DNA of 64,000 nt, taken from Apilactobacillus timberlakei (lineage in GTDB: Bacteria > Bacillota > Bacilli > Lactobacillales > Lactobacillaceae). The position numbers were made by a program, and so were the translations under genes. Shown piece after piece: positions 55,261-64,000 of this stretch (the first letter of the stretch is position 1; the number at the start of each line of letters is the position of its first letter). Where the stretch lies: NCBI RefSeq assembly GCF_002993965.1, contig NZ_POST01000004.1, positions 1-64,000 of the forward strand. Direction: 5' to 3'. The notes beneath the pieces are model-generated. The model had not been told where the DNA came from. It saw only the letters and a list, made by a program, of their open reading frames with translations, and ran no database searches.

Positions 55261-55399
55261 TTTATTTGTTATGTTACTTTTAGTTTATAAAACATAAAAC
55301 TATTTTTAAAAGTGGTAATAAAATGTTAAGATAATATAGTATATATTAATTAAAATCGGATTAAATTAAACAAAATTAAAAACGAAAGGGAATTTATTA

Positions 55400-57763
55400 A
55401 TGCCTAATATTTTAAAGAAATGGGTTGAAAGCGATAAGCATGATATCAAACGTTTAAGTAAGTTAGCGGATAAAGTTGATAATTATGCTGATGAATATCG
55501 TAAATTAAGCGATGAAGATTTAAAAGCTAAAACTCCAGAATTTAAAAAACGTTATCAAGATGGTGAAACGCTAGATGATCTTCTTCCTGAAGCATTCGCT
55601 GTTGCAAGAGAAGGAGCTACTCGTGTTTTAGGACTAACTCCATTCCATGTTCAAGTTATGGGTGGAATTGTGCTTCATGAAGGAAGCATTTCTGAAATGA
55701 AAACTGGTGAAGGTAAAACATTAACTGCTACTATGCCTGTATATTTAAATGCATTGGCTGGTAAGGGTGTTCATGTTATTACAGTTAACGAATACTTATC
55801 CAAGCGTGATGCTGAACAAATGGGTGAACTATATAACTGGTTAGGCTTAACAGTTGGTGTTAACTTAACTGAAATGAGTGCTGAAGAAAAACGTGAAGCA
55901 TACAATGACGATATTACCTATTCTACTAATAGTGAAATCGGATTTGATTATTTACGTGATAATATGGTTGTTTACAAAGAAGATATGGTACAACGTCCAT
56001 TGAACTTTGCTATTGTCGATGAAGTAGACTCTATTTTAATTGATGAAGCTAGAACCCCATTAATCATTTCTGGTCAAGCTAAAGGTTCACAAGAATTATA
56101 TATCCAAGCTGATCGTTTTGCTAAAACTTTAAAAGACAAAGATGATTTTAAGATTGATTTGGAATCAAAAACTGTTGCTTTAAAAGATCAAGGTATTGAA
56201 AAGGCTGAAAAGTACTTTAACTTAAAGAATTTATATGATACTGATAATACAGCTCTAACTCATCATTTGGATGAAGCATTACGTGCTAACTACATTATGC
56301 TTAAAGATAAGGACTATGTGGTTTCTAATGGTGAAGTATTAATCGTTGATTCATTTACTGGTCGTATTATGGAAGGTCGTCGCTTTTCTGATGGGCTACA
56401 TCAAGCAATTGAAGCCAAAGAAGGCGTTGACATTCAAGAAGAAAGTAAAACCATGGCTAATATCACATACCAAAACTTATTCAGAATGTACCATAAGTTA
56501 GCTGGTATGACTGGTACTGCTAAAACAGAAGCTGATGAATTTAGAGAAATCTATAATATGGATGTTATTTCAATCCCTACTAATAAACCTGTAGCCAGAG
56601 TTGATGAACCTGATTTACTATATCCAACTCTTCAATCTAAATTCGATGCAGTTATCAGTAAAATCAAGGAATTACACAGTAAGGGACAACCAATGTTGAT
56701 TGGTACCGTTGCTGTTGAAACATCAGAATATCTAGATAACAGATTAACTCAAGAAGGAATTCCACATAATGTTTTAAATGCTAAGAATCATGCTAAGGAA
56801 GCTGAAATTATTTCCAACGCTGGACAAAAGAATGCAGTTACTATTGCTACCAATATGGCTGGTCGTGGTACTGATATTAAACTTGGACCGGGTGTTGTTG
56901 AATTAGGTGGATTAGCGGTTATTGGAACTGAACGTCATGAATCAAGACGTATTGATAATCAATTACGTGGTCGTTCAGGTCGTCAAGGAGATCCAGGTCT
57001 TTCACAATTCTATCTTTCATTAGAAGATGATTTAATGCGTCGTTTTGGTTCTGACCGTATTAAGAGCTTCTTAGAAAATATGAAAGTTGATGGCGAATCT
57101 GCTGTTATTAAGAGTAGATTAATTACTAAACAAGTTGAATCAGCTCAAAAGCGTGTTGAAGGTAATAATTACGACTCTAGAAAACAAGTTCTTCAATATG
57201 ATGATGTTATGAGACAACAACGTAATGTTATCTATGGTGAAAGATATCAAATTATTGAAGAAAATAAATCTCTTAAGTGGGTATTAATGCCAATGATTCA
57301 AAGAACTGTTAATAGAATTGTTAACTTGCATACTCAAGGAGATAAGAAAGATTGGGATTTAGATACTATTTTAGATTTTGCTATTAGTGCTTTAGTAAGT
57401 CCTGATCGCATTAGTTTGGATGATTTAGAAAATAAATCTGCTGATGAAATTAAAGACACTCTAATGAATCTTGCTAAACAAGTATATAAAGAAAAACAAG
57501 ATCAATTATATGATCCTAATCAAATGCTTGAATTTGAAAAGGTTGTTATTTTAAGAGTTGTTGATTCACACTGGACTGATCATATTGATGAAATGGATCA
57601 ATTGAGACAATCAGTTGGTTTAAGAGGTTATGGTCAATTGAATCCATTGGTTGAATATCAACGTGAAGGTTATCAAATGTTTGAAGAAATGGTTTCAGAT
57701 ATCAATTATGATACAACTAGACTATTTATGAAGGCTGAAATTAGACAAAACATTGAAAGATAA
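55400..57763 (+). CDS. secA: Preprotein translocase ATPase SecA
   Basis: 787-aa motor that drives proteins through SecYEG. It has [14 protein letters not shown] (Walker A, about residues 100-113), [16 protein letters not shown] (about 208-223), [13 protein letters not shown] (about 491-503) and the helical scaffold. It stops at about residue 787 without the C-terminal zinc tail (CxCxSGxxxxxC) found in many bacteria, as is common in lactobacilli. The ribosome site is AAAGGGAA. Confidence 0.97.
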   Translation: MPNILKKWVESDKHDIKRLSKLADKVDNYADEYRKLSDEDLKAKTPEFKKRYQDGETLDDLLPEAFAVAREGATRVLGLTPFHVQVMGGIVLHEGSISEMKTGEGKTLTATMPVYLNALAGKGVHVITVNEYLSKRDAEQMGELYNWLGLTVGVNLTEMSAEEKREAYNDDITYSTNSEIGFDYLRDNMVVYKEDMVQRPLNFAIVDEVDSILIDEARTPLIISGQAKGSQELYIQADRFAKTLKDKDDFKIDLESKTVALKDQGIEKAEKYFNLKNLYDTDNTALTHHLDEALRANYIMLKDKDYVVSNGEVLIVDSFTGRIMEGRRFSDGLHQAIEAKEGVDIQEESKTMANITYQNLFRMYHKLAGMTGTAKTEADEFREIYNMDVISIPTNKPVARVDEPDLLYPTLQSKFDAVISKIKELHSKGQPMLIGTVAVETSEYLDNRLTQEGIPHNVLNAKNHAKEAEIISNAGQKNAVTIATNMAGRGTDIKLGPGVVELGGLAVIGTERHESRRIDNQLRGRSGRQGDPGLSQFYLSLEDDLMRRFGSDRIKSFLENMKVDGESAVIKSRLITKQVESAQKRVEGNNYDSRKQVLQYDDVMRQQRNVIYGERYQIIEENKSLKWVLMPMIQRTVNRIVNLHTQGDKKDWDLDTILDFAISALVSPDRISLDDLENKSADEIKDTLMNLAKQVYKEKQDQLYDPNQMLEFEKVVILRVVDSHWTDHIDEMDQLRQSVGLRGYGQLNPLVEYQREGYQMFEEMVSDINYDTTRLFMKAEIRQNIER

Positions 57764-57768
57764 TTTTA

Positions 57769-57808
57769 AAAACGGGGATGGACTTGTATAGTTCCATTGC
57801 CGTTTTTT
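57769..57808 (+). terminator. Terminator between secA and prfB
   Basis: AACGG-GATGGAC-type left arm (57771-57783) pairs with GTTCCATTGCCGTT (57790-57803) with one mismatch, then T run. No clear promoter follows before prfB, so prfB expression may rely on read-through. Confidence 0.75.
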
Positions 57809-57828
57809 ACATAGGGAGTAAATAATTT

Positions 57829-58945
57829 ATGGAATTAAAAGATGCAAAAGATGAAATTAATAAAATAAAAAAAGCCATTGCTGGTTTTAGGGGGTCTCTT
57901 TGACTTAGATTCATTATCTGAAAATATTGAAATTAATGAGTCTAAAATGGCAGATCCTAATTTTTGGGATGATCCTAATAAGGCTAAAAGCTTTATTGAA
58001 GAAAACAATAAACTGAAGAAAAAGTATGATAATTTTAAGGTAATTGCTGAAGAAAGTGATGACTTAGAAATAAATTTAGAATTATTTGAAGAAGATAACG
58101 ACCCCTCAATAATGGAAGAATTTGAAAATAATTTAACTAAGACTAAAAAGCATTTAGAAAATTATCGCTTAGGCATGCTTTTAAATGGTAAATATGATGG
58201 CAATAATGCCATCTTAGAAATTCATCCAGGTGCTGGTGGAACTGAATCTCACGATTGGGGAATGATGTTACTTCGCATGTATACCAGATGGGCTGAACAA
58301 CATGAATTCAAATTAGAGACTTTGAATTATCAAGTTGGTGAAGTAGCTGGAATTGATAGTGCAACGTTATTAATTTCTGGTGAAAATGCATATGGATATT
58401 TGAAATCAGAAAAAGGTGTGCATCGATTGGTTAGAATTTCTCCATTTGACTCAGCAGGTCGTCGTCACACATCATTTGCCTCAGTGGATGTAATGCCAGA
58501 ATTAGATGATTCAGTAAACATTGATATTAATCCTGCTGACTTAAGAGTAGACGTTTTTAGAGCCAGTGGAGCTGGTGGTCAACATGTTAACAAAACTTCA
58601 TCTGCGGTTCGAATTACCCATGAACCTACTGGAATTGTAGTTGCTAGTCAAGCTCAACGTTCACAGCTACAAAATAGGGAAACTGCAATGAATATGTTAA
58701 AGTCCAAGTTATATGAATTAGAAGAAGAAAAGAAGGCTGAGCAAAAAGCTCAACTAGAAGGTGAACAAAAAGAAATTGGATGGGGTTCACAAATTCGTTC
58801 TTATGTTTTTCATCCATATTCGATGGTAAAAGACCATCGTACAGGCTATGAAACTGCTAAAGTACAAGATGTTATGGATGGGAAATTAGACAAATTTATT
58901 AATTCGTATTTACAATGGAAATTAAGCAAGCAGAACCCAGATTAA
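57829..58945 (+). CDS. prfB: Peptide chain release factor 2, with programmed +1 frameshift
   Basis: 371-aa RF2 that reads UGA and UAA. The first 24 codons (57829-57900) end at an in-frame TGA (57901-57903). Moving one base forward at CTT-T-GAC continues in the long frame from 57902. An internal AGGGGG just before CTT is the classic slip site, by which low RF2 raises its own synthesis. GGQ is in SGAGGQHVNKTSSAVRI (about residue 246). ATG has ATAGGGAGT upstream. Confidence 0.97.
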
Positions 58946-58961
58946 CTTAGGAGACAAGCAA

Positions 58962-60101
58962 ATGGATTATTTATTAACATTATCTATAATTTTTATTCAA
59001 CCAGTTCTTTGGCTGGGCATAATTAAAGTTCTTTTAAACAATAAAAAAAGACTTTCACGTGAAAGAAATTCTTTTAATACTGCTATTTATCAAAATAATT
59101 TTGAGTTAAAACATTTTTTACTAGGATTTTTACTTTTTGGTATTTTTGGATCTATTTTATCAATTTTAGTTGGTACATTTATTTCTGTTCCATGGATTAT
59201 TTTGTATGAAGTACTACTATTATTAAATATTGTGTTGATTCCCTATAGATTATTTCCGATTATAATAGCTGGAATAACAACTTTAATTACAATGATTCCT
59301 AGTATATTTGATTATATTAATGACAACTTTGATTCTTCAATTGATTTATCAATGACTGCCAATCAAAACATATTATTTCTAATTAGTTTAATCATTTTAA
59401 TATCCGGTTTATTTTGGAGATACTTTGTTGGCCGTTATAATACCCCTGAAATATCGAAAAATAAACGTGGAAACCGTGTAGCTGGATATCTTTTAAATGA
59501 AATGACAGTTTTTCCATTACTCGTTTTAATTCCTGGCGACCAATTGCAAAAAGCAATTTCATTTTGGCCTACTTTCATGGTAGGACATCAATCGTTTAGT
59601 TTATTTTTATTACCAGTACTTTTAAGTGCAAAAATGAAAATATTCAAGAATGTTCCTTTAAAGATTGCAAAAAAGATTGGTAATTCAATCATTAAATTAG
59701 GTATTTTTGGATTTATATTAACAATTGGCAGCTATTTCTTCCCAATTGTTACTTTATATTCAATCGGAATCCTTATTATTGTTTATTTGTTGATTTTAAT
59801 TAGACTCAAATTACAAGACCTTAAATCTGAAAAATGGTTTTCTGATGCAGTTGAAGGCGTTAGTGTAATTGGTGTTAAGCCATCTACTCCAGCTGATAAA
59901 ATGGGGGTTGAAATTGGGGATCGTATTGTTGAAGTTAATAACAAAACGGTTCATAATGAAAATGAATTTTATGAGGCCATTTTATCTTCACCTACATTTT
60001 GTCGATTAAAATTAATAAATAGAAATGATCGAATCAAAATTACTGAATCAGCTATTTATAACGATTCACCAAATGAATTAGGGGTTGTTTTGTTTAAATA
60101 A
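58962..60101 (+). CDS. PDZ-domain membrane protein (MinJ-like)
   Basis: 379-aa protein with about seven to eight membrane segments (residues 5-285) and a C-terminal PDZ domain (about 295-375: VGVKPSTPADKMGVEIGDRI). The layout resembles MinJ, the Bacillus cell-division site bridge between DivIVA and MinD, but sequence alone does not prove this role. It lies 16 bases after prfB. The ftsEX genes often found here are absent. Confidence 0.78.
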   Translation: MDYLLTLSIIFIQPVLWLGIIKVLLNNKKRLSRERNSFNTAIYQNNFELKHFLLGFLLFGIFGSILSILVGTFISVPWIILYEVLLLLNIVLIPYRLFPIIIAGITTLITMIPSIFDYINDNFDSSIDLSMTANQNILFLISLIILISGLFWRYFVGRYNTPEISKNKRGNRVAGYLLNEMTVFPLLVLIPGDQLQKAISFWPTFMVGHQSFSLFLLPVLLSAKMKIFKNVPLKIAKKIGNSIIKLGIFGFILTIGSYFFPIVTLYSIGILIIVYLLILIRLKLQDLKSEKWFSDAVEGVSVIGVKPSTPADKMGVEIGDRIVEVNNKTVHNENEFYEAILSSPTFCRLKLINRNDRIKITESAIYNDSPNELGVVLFK

Positions 60102-60176
60102 ATTATTTTTGTTAAAAGGATTGTATTTAAGCATGAAAAGTGTTTAAATGTTTAACTCAAAGGAGTTGTTAATAAA

Positions 60177-60476
60177 ATGAAAAAATTAACTAGATCAAAA
60201 ACAGACAGAATGCTAACTGGAGTTGCCGGTGGAGTTTCAGAATATCTAGGAATTGATTCTAGAATTATAAGAATAATTTTTATTATTCTTGCTTTCTTTC
60301 ATGGCATTGGATTACTTGCATACTTGATTTTGCTTGTTTTAATGCCCAATACTCAACAAACAACTGGTCCTTTTGATGGGATGTTTAATCAATATAAGTC
60401 TAAAGAACAATCAACAACTAAGAATAACGATAAAAGAAAAAATTTAAAAGATGTTCAGGAATTTGATCATAAATAA
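60177..60476 (+). CDS. PspC domain protein
   Basis: 99-aa protein starting KKLTRSKTDRMLTGVAGGVSEYLG, the PspC signature (residues 2-22), with one membrane segment (about 30-58) and a charged C-terminal tail. PspC proteins relate to membrane stress. It precedes a YvlD-like gene as in Bacillus yvlC-yvlD-hprK. Confidence 0.9.
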   Translation: MKKLTRSKTDRMLTGVAGGVSEYLGIDSRIIRIIFIILAFFHGIGLLAYLILLVLMPNTQQTTGPFDGMFNQYKSKEQSTTKNNDKRKNLKDVQEFDHK

Positions 60477-60488
60477 AGGAGACTTACA

Positions 60489-60836
60489 ATGGGATTTTGG
60501 GGTCGTTTATTAGTTAATACCTTATTATTTATAGCTATTGCAGGTTTCTTTCAAGGAAGCTTTTATGTCGCTAGTTTAACAACTGCCATTATCGCTGCTT
60601 TTGTATTGGCGATTTTGAATACTTTGGTAAAACCGGTATTGTTTATTCTTTCATTACCAATTAATATTTTGACATTGGGATTATTCAGTATTGTCTTAAA
60701 TGCATTTATGTTAGAAGCAACCTCATATATTGTTGGCAGTGATTTCCAATTTACTTCTTTTGGGATGGCAATGCTAGTATCTATAATAATGTCAATTTGT
60801 AATGCGGTGTTATCTAATAATCAATCAACTGAATAA
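60489..60836 (+). CDS. YvlD/phage-holin-superfamily-IV membrane protein
   Basis: 115-aa protein with three to four membrane segments and the family core FVLAILNTLVKPVLFILSLP (about residues 38-57). The holin name comes from the superfamily; there is no phage context. It is cotranscribed with the PspC gene 12 bases upstream. Likely linked to envelope stress. Confidence 0.88.
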   Translation: MGFWGRLLVNTLLFIAIAGFFQGSFYVASLTTAIIAAFVLAILNTLVKPVLFILSLPINILTLGLFSIVLNAFMLEATSYIVGSDFQFTSFGMAMLVSIIMSICNAVLSNNQSTE

Positions 60837-60846
60837 TGTTAAAATT

Positions 60847-60884
60847 AAGTAGGTATTTAATAATATCTACTTATTTTTTTATTT
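60847..60884 (+). terminator. Terminator of the PspC-YvlD unit
   Basis: AAGTAGGTAT (60847-60856) pairs with ATATCTACTT (60863-60872), one G-U pair, then seven T. Confidence 0.85.
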
Positions 60885-60901
60885 TTAATGTGTTTTTAAG
60901 A

Positions 60902-60930
60902 TTAAAAGATAATAATTAAAATGGTAAAAT
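60902..60930 (+). promoter_or_regulatory. Promoter of hprK-lgt-gpsA-galU
   Basis: TTAAAA (60902-60907), 17-base spacer, TAAAAT (60925-60930) with TGG extended -10. Confidence 0.6.
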
Positions 60931-60954
60931 AATAATAACATAGGAGGTAAACGT

Positions 60955-61893
60955 ATGACTTATAATGTTAGTGTTGCTGACTTAGTTGAAAATACACATC
61001 TAGATATTTTTTATGGTAAAGAGTATTTAGATAGACCTATTACTACTAGTGACATTTCAAGACCTGGTTTAGAGTTAACTGGATATTTTAATTATTATCC
61101 GGCTAAAAGAATTCAATTACTTGGAATTACTGAGACCTCATATGCAAAAGGCATGAATAGTGCCGATCTTTATGAAGTTATGAAAGAAATGTGTCACCCA
61201 GAAACACCAGCTTTTGTGATCTCGACCCAATTGGATCCGCCTGATGAATTAATTAGAGCTGCTAAAAATAAACATATTCCTATTTTAGGATCAAAATTAA
61301 CAACCTCTAGAGTTTTAAGTAATATGACTAATTATTTAGAAAGTAATTTAGCCGAAAGAAAATCTATGCATGGAGTTTTAGTTGATGTTTATGGATTAGG
61401 TGTTCTGATGACTGGTGATTCAGGAGTCGGTAAAAGTGAAACTGCTTTGGAATTAGTTAAACGTGGACATCGATTAATAGCTGATGATCGAGTTGAGGTA
61501 TACCAACAGGATGAACAAACACTAGTTGGACAAGCTCCACGTATTTTACGTCATTTATTGGAAATCCGTGGAATTGGGATTATTGACGTAATGAATTTAT
61601 TTGGTGCAGGAGCTGTACGTTCAAAAACCAAAGTTGATTTAATTGTCCATTTAGAAAACTGGTCTGATAATAAAGATTATGATCGATTAGGGAATTCTAA
61701 TGAAACTAGACGGATTTTTGATGTTGATGTTGAAAGAATTAACATTCCAGTTAAAACAGGACGTAATTTAGCAATTATTATTGAAGCAGCTGCAATGAAC
61801 TTTAGAGCTAGAACAATGGGATACGATGCAACTAAAGTATTCAATGATAATCTGAATAGCTTAATTAAAGAAAATTCAAAACCTAATGGTTAA
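60955..61893 (+). CDS. hprK: HPr kinase/phosphorylase
   Basis: 312-aa regulator that phosphorylates Ser46 of HPr to control carbon catabolite repression and PTS. It has the P-loop GDSGVGKSETALEL (about residues 153-166) and the HprK signature EIRGIGIIDVMNLFGAGAVR (about 203-222). It has an AGGAGGTAAA ribosome site. Leads hprK-lgt-gpsA-galU. Confidence 0.97.
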   Translation: MTYNVSVADLVENTHLDIFYGKEYLDRPITTSDISRPGLELTGYFNYYPAKRIQLLGITETSYAKGMNSADLYEVMKEMCHPETPAFVISTQLDPPDELIRAAKNKHIPILGSKLTTSRVLSNMTNYLESNLAERKSMHGVLVDVYGLGVLMTGDSGVGKSETALELVKRGHRLIADDRVEVYQQDEQTLVGQAPRILRHLLEIRGIGIIDVMNLFGAGAVRSKTKVDLIVHLENWSDNKDYDRLGNSNETRRIFDVDVERINIPVKTGRNLAIIIEAAAMNFRARTMGYDATKVFNDNLNSLIKENSKPNG

Positions 61894-61918
61894 TTAAATA
61901 TTGAATGGAGGAGATCTT

Positions 61919-62746
61919 ATTTCGTTAGCTTTAAATCCGATTGCATTTAATTTGGGATCAATTCAAGTTCATTGGTATGGAATCTTTATTGCTAGTGCAG
62001 TGATGATTGCGGTTTATCTTTCTGTTAAAGAAGGCTCAAAACGTGGAATTATTGCAGATAACATTTATGACATGATTTTATGGGCATTGCCTGTTGCGAT
62101 TATTTGTGCTCGTATCTATTATGTAGCATTTCAATGGCCGTACTATAGTCAACATCTAGATGAAATCATTAAAGTTTGGGATGGGGGAATTGCCATTTAT
62201 GGAGCTTTAATTGGTGCTGGCTTAGTTGTATTTTATTATTGTCGTAGTAAATTTATACCGGTTTGGTTGATGCTAGATGTTATTGCTCCAACTGTAATAA
62301 TGGGACAAGGTATTGGTAGATGGGGTAACTTTATGAACCAAGAAGCTTTTGGTAAAATTACTAGTTTATCTTTCTTACAACACTTACATTTACCATCATT
62401 TATAATTAATCAAATGTTTATTCAAGGATCATATCGTCAACCAACTTTTTTATATGAGTCTATTTGGGATATATTTGGTTTTATAATACTAATGAATTTA
62501 AGGCATATTAACAAATTCTTTAAACGTGGTGAAGTCTTTTTAGGTTATGTAATTTGGTATTCATTTGGAAGATTCTTTGTTGAGGGAATGCGTACTGATA
62601 GCTTAATGGCCTTTGGTGATATAAGAGTTTCACAATTATTATCAATTGTTTTATTTTTCGGTTCTATTGGTATTATTATTTATCGTAGAAAGAAAAATCC
62701 AGATTTACCATATTATCTTGACGGTAGGTCAATAATTAATAAGTAA
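61919..62746 (+). CDS. lgt: Prolipoprotein diacylglyceryl transferase, probable ATT start
   Basis: About 275 aa. It transfers diacylglycerol to the lipobox Cys of lipoproteins at the membrane. It has seven hydrophobic segments and the signature [13 protein letters not shown] (about residues 133-145). The ribosome site GGAGGAGA is at 61907-61914 and points to ATT at 61919; the next upstream start, TTG 61901, has no ribosome site and would place the site inside the gene. No ATG, GTG or TTG exists in frame after the site before the first membrane segment. The enzyme is certain; the start is inferred. Confidence 0.9.
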   Translation: MSLALNPIAFNLGSIQVHWYGIFIASAVMIAVYLSVKEGSKRGIIADNIYDMILWALPVAIICARIYYVAFQWPYYSQHLDEIIKVWDGGIAIYGALIGAGLVVFYYCRSKFIPVWLMLDVIAPTVIMGQGIGRWGNFMNQEAFGKITSLSFLQHLHLPSFIINQMFIQGSYRQPTFLYESIWDIFGFIILMNLRHINKFFKRGEVFLGYVIWYSFGRFFVEGMRTDSLMAFGDIRVSQLLSIVLFFGSIGIIIYRRKKNPDLPYYLDGRSIINK

Positions 62747-62769
62747 TATAATTACAAGGAGATTTTATA

Positions 62770-63786
62770 ATGGTAGAAAAAGTAGCAGTTTTAGGTGCAG
62801 GATCATGGGGTAGCATGTTAGCAAACATCTTATCTGAAAATGGTAACGAAGTTCATTTATGGTCTTATAAACCAGCTCAAGTTGAAGAATTAAACAACAA
62901 ACACACTAATACTAAATACATTGAGAATTTTACATATTCTAAGGATTTAGTAGCTTATTCTGATATGAAGGAAGCTATTAATGGAGCTGATGACATTTTA
63001 TTTGTGGTACCAGCTCAAGTTACTAGATCAATTGCTCAAAAAGTAAATAATATTTTGGCGGAATTGAATATGAAAGTAAATATTATTCATGGTAGTAAAG
63101 GAATTGAGCAAAAGACTTATAAACGTATGTCTGAAGTCCTTACTGAAGAAATTGATCCTAAATATCGTAAATCCATTTCTGTAATATCTGGCCCTAGTCA
63201 AGCTGAATCTGTAGCAAAACATGATATTACTTTGGTTACTACTGCTTCAGAAAATATTAAAGATGCTGAACACGTTCAGTCTTTGTTTATTAATGAATAT
63301 TTTAGAGTGTATACCAATGATGATATTATAGGTGTTGAAATTGGTGCAGCGTTGAAAAATATTATTGCATTAGGAGCAGGAGCACTTTATAGTTTAGGAT
63401 ATGGTGATAATACTAAAGCAGCTTTAATGACTCGTGGTTTAGCAGAAATTTCTCGATTAGGGACTTCATTTGGTGCTAATCCATTAACCTTTACTGGATT
63501 GTCTGGGGTTGGTGATCTAATTGTTACAGCAACAAGTAGTGATTCTAGAAATTGGCGTGCTGGATATCAATTAGGACAAGGTAAATCATTGGACGAAGTT
63601 ATTGAACATATGGGGATGGTAATTGAAGGCATTGCCACCACCAAAGCAGCCTATGAATTAGCTAAACAACGTGGTATCGATATGCCAATTACATCAGCTA
63701 TTTATCATGTTATAAACGATGAATTAACTGTTAAAGATGCAATTAATAATTTAATGCATCGTGAAGGCCGAGCAGAATTGGACTAA
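62770..63786 (+). CDS. gpsA: Glycerol-3-phosphate dehydrogenase (NAD(P)+)
   Basis: 338-aa enzyme that makes sn-glycerol 3-phosphate for lipids. It has the Rossmann motif [15 protein letters not shown] (about residues 6-20), [11 protein letters not shown] (about 138-148) and the catalytic Lys in [13 protein letters not shown] (about 194-206). Order lgt-gpsA-galU is common in lactobacilli. Ribosome site AAGGAGAT. Confidence 0.96.
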   Translation: MVEKVAVLGAGSWGSMLANILSENGNEVHLWSYKPAQVEELNNKHTNTKYIENFTYSKDLVAYSDMKEAINGADDILFVVPAQVTRSIAQKVNNILAELNMKVNIIHGSKGIEQKTYKRMSEVLTEEIDPKYRKSISVISGPSQAESVAKHDITLVTTASENIKDAEHVQSLFINEYFRVYTNDDIIGVEIGAALKNIIALGAGALYSLGYGDNTKAALMTRGLAEISRLGTSFGANPLTFTGLSGVGDLIVTATSSDSRNWRAGYQLGQGKSLDEVIEHMGMVIEGIATTKAAYELAKQRGIDMPITSAIYHVINDELTVKDAINNLMHREGRAELD

Positions 63787-63808
63787 ATATGGTTTAAGGA
63801 GAATTTTT

Positions 63809-64000
63809 ATGAAAAAAATTAGAAAAGCAATCATCCCAGCTGCAGGCTTGGGAACAAGATTCTTACCAGAAACTAAAGCAATGCCTAAGGAAATGCTTCC
63901 AGTAGTGGACAAACCTGCTATTCAATTAATTGTTGAAGAAGCAATTGCTTCTGGGATTACTGATATTTTAATTATTATTGGAAAAGGTAAGCGTGCAATT
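63809..64000 (+). CDS. galU: UTP-glucose-1-phosphate uridylyltransferase (partial)
   Basis: The first 64 codons of GalU, cut by the window end. It begins [20 protein letters not shown], the nucleotide-binding loop of sugar-nucleotide transferases, followed by [18 protein letters not shown]. It makes UDP-glucose for glycolipids and polymers. ATG follows AAGGAGAA, 22 bases after gpsA. Confidence 0.94.
   Translation, partial: MKKIRKAIIPAAGLGTRFLPETKAMPKEMLPVVDKPAIQLIVEEAIASGITDILIIIGKGKRAI

Noticed and set aside
60489-60836. Holin-like gene as a sign of prophage
   Set aside because: It belongs to the chromosomal YvlD family, sits next to PspC and hprK as in Bacillus, and no phage gene is nearby.

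Overview
The window is an ordinary chromosomal segment of a low-GC Gram-positive bacterium, most likely a member of the Lactobacillaceae. The sequence is strongly AT-rich. Spacing and gene order are those of the Firmicutes core (radA-gltX-cysS-mrnC-rlmB-rae1-sigH-rpmG-secE-nusG-rplKA-rplJL; tadA-SRP RNA-dnaX-ybaB-recR-yaaL-tmk-darA-holB-yabA-rsmI; tsaB-rimI-tsaD; rex-groESL; comFA-comFC-secA-prfB; pspC-yvlD-hprK-lgt-gpsA-galU). PepC, nicotinate salvage without de novo NAD genes, class Ib nrdHEF and a Leu tRNA with anticodon AAG fit lactobacilli. Genus cannot be fixed by eye. TTG is a very common start codon here.

Layout: 1-2420 is the end of an rRNA operon (23S tail, 5S, tRNA-Asn, tRNA-Thr), a peptide transporter gene and a tRNA-Tyr/tRNA-Gln pair. 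2499-16533 is a mosaic of short metabolic units: proC, a GntR regulator, tagA, pncB-nadE with an unknown small gene, tex-sprT-thrB, tRNA-Leu, an LCP cell-wall ligase, an EamA transporter with a phosphoglycerate mutase, pepC and rpiA. 16763-28926 is the dut/radA/gltX/cysS/rRNA-processing/secE-nusG/ribosomal protein block, with L1- and L10-type regulatory leaders. mprF and the divergent nrdHEF operon follow (29044-35237). 35446-46406 is a long codirectional replication/repair/translation-fidelity block. An ABC-F gene (46443-48380) faces rex, groESL and tagO, and the right arm holds yigZ, comF, secA, prfB (programmed frameshift), envelope genes, hprK, lgt, gpsA and the start of galU.

Functionally the window links information processing (tRNAs, ribosomal proteins, SRP RNA, SecE/SecA, RF2), genome maintenance (DnaX, HolB, RecR, RadA, YabA, NrdHEF, Dut, Tmk), tRNA modification (TadA, TsaB/TsaD) and the envelope (TagA, TagO, LCP, MprF, Lgt). 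Regulatory sites readable in the DNA include a CIRCE element at groESL, a paired NrdR box at nrdHEF, a Rex-like operator at rex, an L10 leader, two L1-type sites and many hairpin terminators shared by convergent genes.

I saw no CRISPR array, insertion sequence, prophage, toxin-antitoxin or defence island, and no stretch over 300 bases lacks a gene. I did not find a clearly undescribed multi-gene system. The items most worth a second look are tRNA-Leu(AAG) with TadA, a probable AUU start in lgt, the duplicated L1 site, a variant SRP RNA, the missing hpf gene between comFC and secA, and the unknown gene behind nadE.
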